Position numbers and translations under genes: made by a program
In this document: positions 63,304 to 64,000 of the stretch, one piece after another
Layout of the letters: each line of letters opens with the position of its first letter
Position numbering within the stretch: the first letter of the stretch is position 1
The notes under the pieces: model-generated
Seen by the model: the letters and a program-made list of their open reading frames with translations, nothing else
Database searches by the model: none
What the model was told of the DNA's origin: nothing
Origin: PXAP01 sp964421595
Lineage (GTDB): Bacteria; Bacteroidota; Bacteroidia; Bacteroidales; PUMT01
Direction: 5' to 3'
Length of the DNA stretch: 64,000 nt
Assembly (NCBI GenBank): GCA_964421595.1
Contig: CAYQXY010000007.1
Coordinates: forward strand, 83,037-147,036

Positions 63304-64000
63304 ATGAAAAATAAGCTAAAGTCAAAAAGCAGACGCGAATTTCTGGGCGATGCTGCTAAATTAGGTTTTTTAGGTGCTGCCGGTGCAGGACTGGTTTTGT
63401 CGTCTTGCAGTTCAGGGGCTACCAGATATGAAGCTCCTGTGTTTTATGACAGGGCACCTGACGGACCAGTGCTTAAAGCTGGTTTGATCGGATGTGGAGG
63501 AAGGGGGACAGGGGCGGCCCTTAATTTCCTGAATTCAGGTCCTAATTTACAGGTAACTGTTCTTGGCGACATATTTCAGCACAGGATTGATAACTGCCGT
63601 AAAACGTTAAAAGAGCGGGCAGATAATGAAATATCCGATGAGAATTGCTTTGTAGGGTTTGATGCATATCAGAGAGTGATCGATTCAGATGTCGACATCA
63701 TTTTGCAGGTAACTCCGCAGCATTTCCGGCCAATGCATTTTGAAGCAGCTGTGCAGGCGAGGAAGCATGTATTTATTGAAAAACCGGGAGGAGTTGATCC
63801 TGTGGGTGTAAGGACATTGATGGCTGCCGGAAAGATGGCTGAATCGGCCGGACTGGTAGTTGTTGCAGGGACTAATTTCCGCCATCAGCGTGATTACCTT
63901 ACTACGCACAGTATGGTTAAAAGCGGCATTATAGGAGATCTCCTTTCAGCTAATGCCTATGATGTAAGGGGTAAGATCTGGCATGTTAACAGACAGGACG
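63304..64000 (+). CDS. Secreted Gfo/Idh/MocA family oxidoreductase (paralogue C, truncated by window end)
   Basis: The first 232 or so residues of a third close relative of paralogues A and B; the frame is open to the window end. Leader SRREFLGDAAKLGF is a good twin-arginine type and ends with a lipobox-like LSSC. Rossmann motif GLIGCGGRGTGAA near residues 61-73 and FIEKPGGVDPVGVR near 157-170 match A and B, as do RAPDGP.LKAG and AVQARKHVFIEKP. Differences include VTPQHFRPMHFEAA in place of AA[AT][ST]HFRP and GTNFRHQRDYLTTHSM. It starts at ATG 63304. Function as for A and B: oxidoreduction of a sugar hydroxyl outside the cytoplasm. It follows the sialidase-like gene on the same strand. Confidence 0.92.
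   Translation, partial: MKNKLKSKSRREFLGDAAKLGFLGAAGAGLVLSSCSSGATRYEAPVFYDRAPDGPVLKAGLIGCGGRGTGAALNFLNSGPNLQVTVLGDIFQHRIDNCRKTLKERADNEISDENCFVGFDAYQRVIDSDVDIILQVTPQHFRPMHFEAAVQARKHVFIEKPGGVDPVGVRTLMAAGKMAESAGLVVVAGTNFRHQRDYLTTHSMVKSGIIGDLLSANAYDVRGKIWHVNRQD

Noticed and set aside
1..64000. tRNA genes, rRNA genes and CRISPR arrays
   Set aside because: Reading through intergenic stretches gave no cloverleaf-like T-arm sequence, no rRNA segments and no regularly spaced direct repeats other than the 13-bp tandem array; a tRNAscan or CRISPR search would be needed to confirm.

Overview
The window is a stretch of a Bacteroidota chromosome, probably Bacteroidales/Marinilabiliales-like. The evidence is three SusC/SusD outer-membrane pairs, many lipoproteins with a Bacteroidota-style lipobox, secreted oxidoreductases with twin-arginine-type leaders, and several upstream matches to the Bacteroidota -7 box TAnnTTTG. 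A run of ten Ns (3950-3959) shows that the sequence is a scaffold, plausibly from a metagenome. No tRNA, rRNA, CRISPR array or intact mobile element was seen.

Layout. Positions 1-401 hold the 3' end of a mandelate-racemase-type dehydratase. Positions 424-7397 are a leftward six-gene cassette: Nramp-like transporter, M20 hydrolase, SDR-like protein, DapA-like lyase, alpha-oxoamine-synthase-like enzyme and dipeptide epimerase. Its overall role is not known to me. Two of its proteins lack residues that define their families. Positions 7552-10718 hold a formylglycine-generating-type lipoprotein with both active-site cysteines, an EamA transporter and a calcineurin-like phosphoesterase. Positions 10915-11617 hold a HEPN/MNT toxin-antitoxin pair whose HEPN gene is frameshifted.

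From 11700 to the end, the window is mostly carbohydrate catabolism. It includes a GH43/GH117-like lipoprotein, a GH95 fucosidase, a nucleoside hydrolase-like lipoprotein and two tandem secreted Gfo/Idh/MocA oxidoreductases. SusCD pair 1 is followed by an (alpha/alpha)6 glycosidase-like lipoprotein. Next come a GntP transporter with glycerate kinase, a GH92 mannosidase, a DUF1080 lipoprotein, a tryptophanase-like lyase, a PHP phosphodiesterase, a sugar isomerase/epimerase-like protein, a DUF4091 lipoprotein and a DUF2264 protein. An AraC regulator faces two DUF6807 (PmoA-like) genes and a Gfo/Idh/MocA gene. SusCD pairs 2 and 3 follow, then an EEP-family phosphatase/nuclease, a beta-barrel protein, a sialidase-like beta-propeller and the start of a third close Gfo/Idh/MocA paralogue that runs off the end.

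How the genes may work together. SusC/D pairs would import oligosaccharides, and classical exo-glycosidases (GH95, GH92 and others) would trim fucose and mannose. The repeated secreted Gfo/Idh/MocA enzymes, with DUF1080 and an isomerase/epimerase-like protein, suggest a second mode of glycoside cleavage through 3-keto intermediates. DUF6807 proteins accompany one of these oxidoreductases. At sequence level the most unusual items are the Nramp-like protein without metal ligands, the SDR without its catalytic lysine, two intergenic hairpins that share a conserved loop with compensatory stem changes, and a 13-bp tandem repeat upstream of a glycosidase gene.
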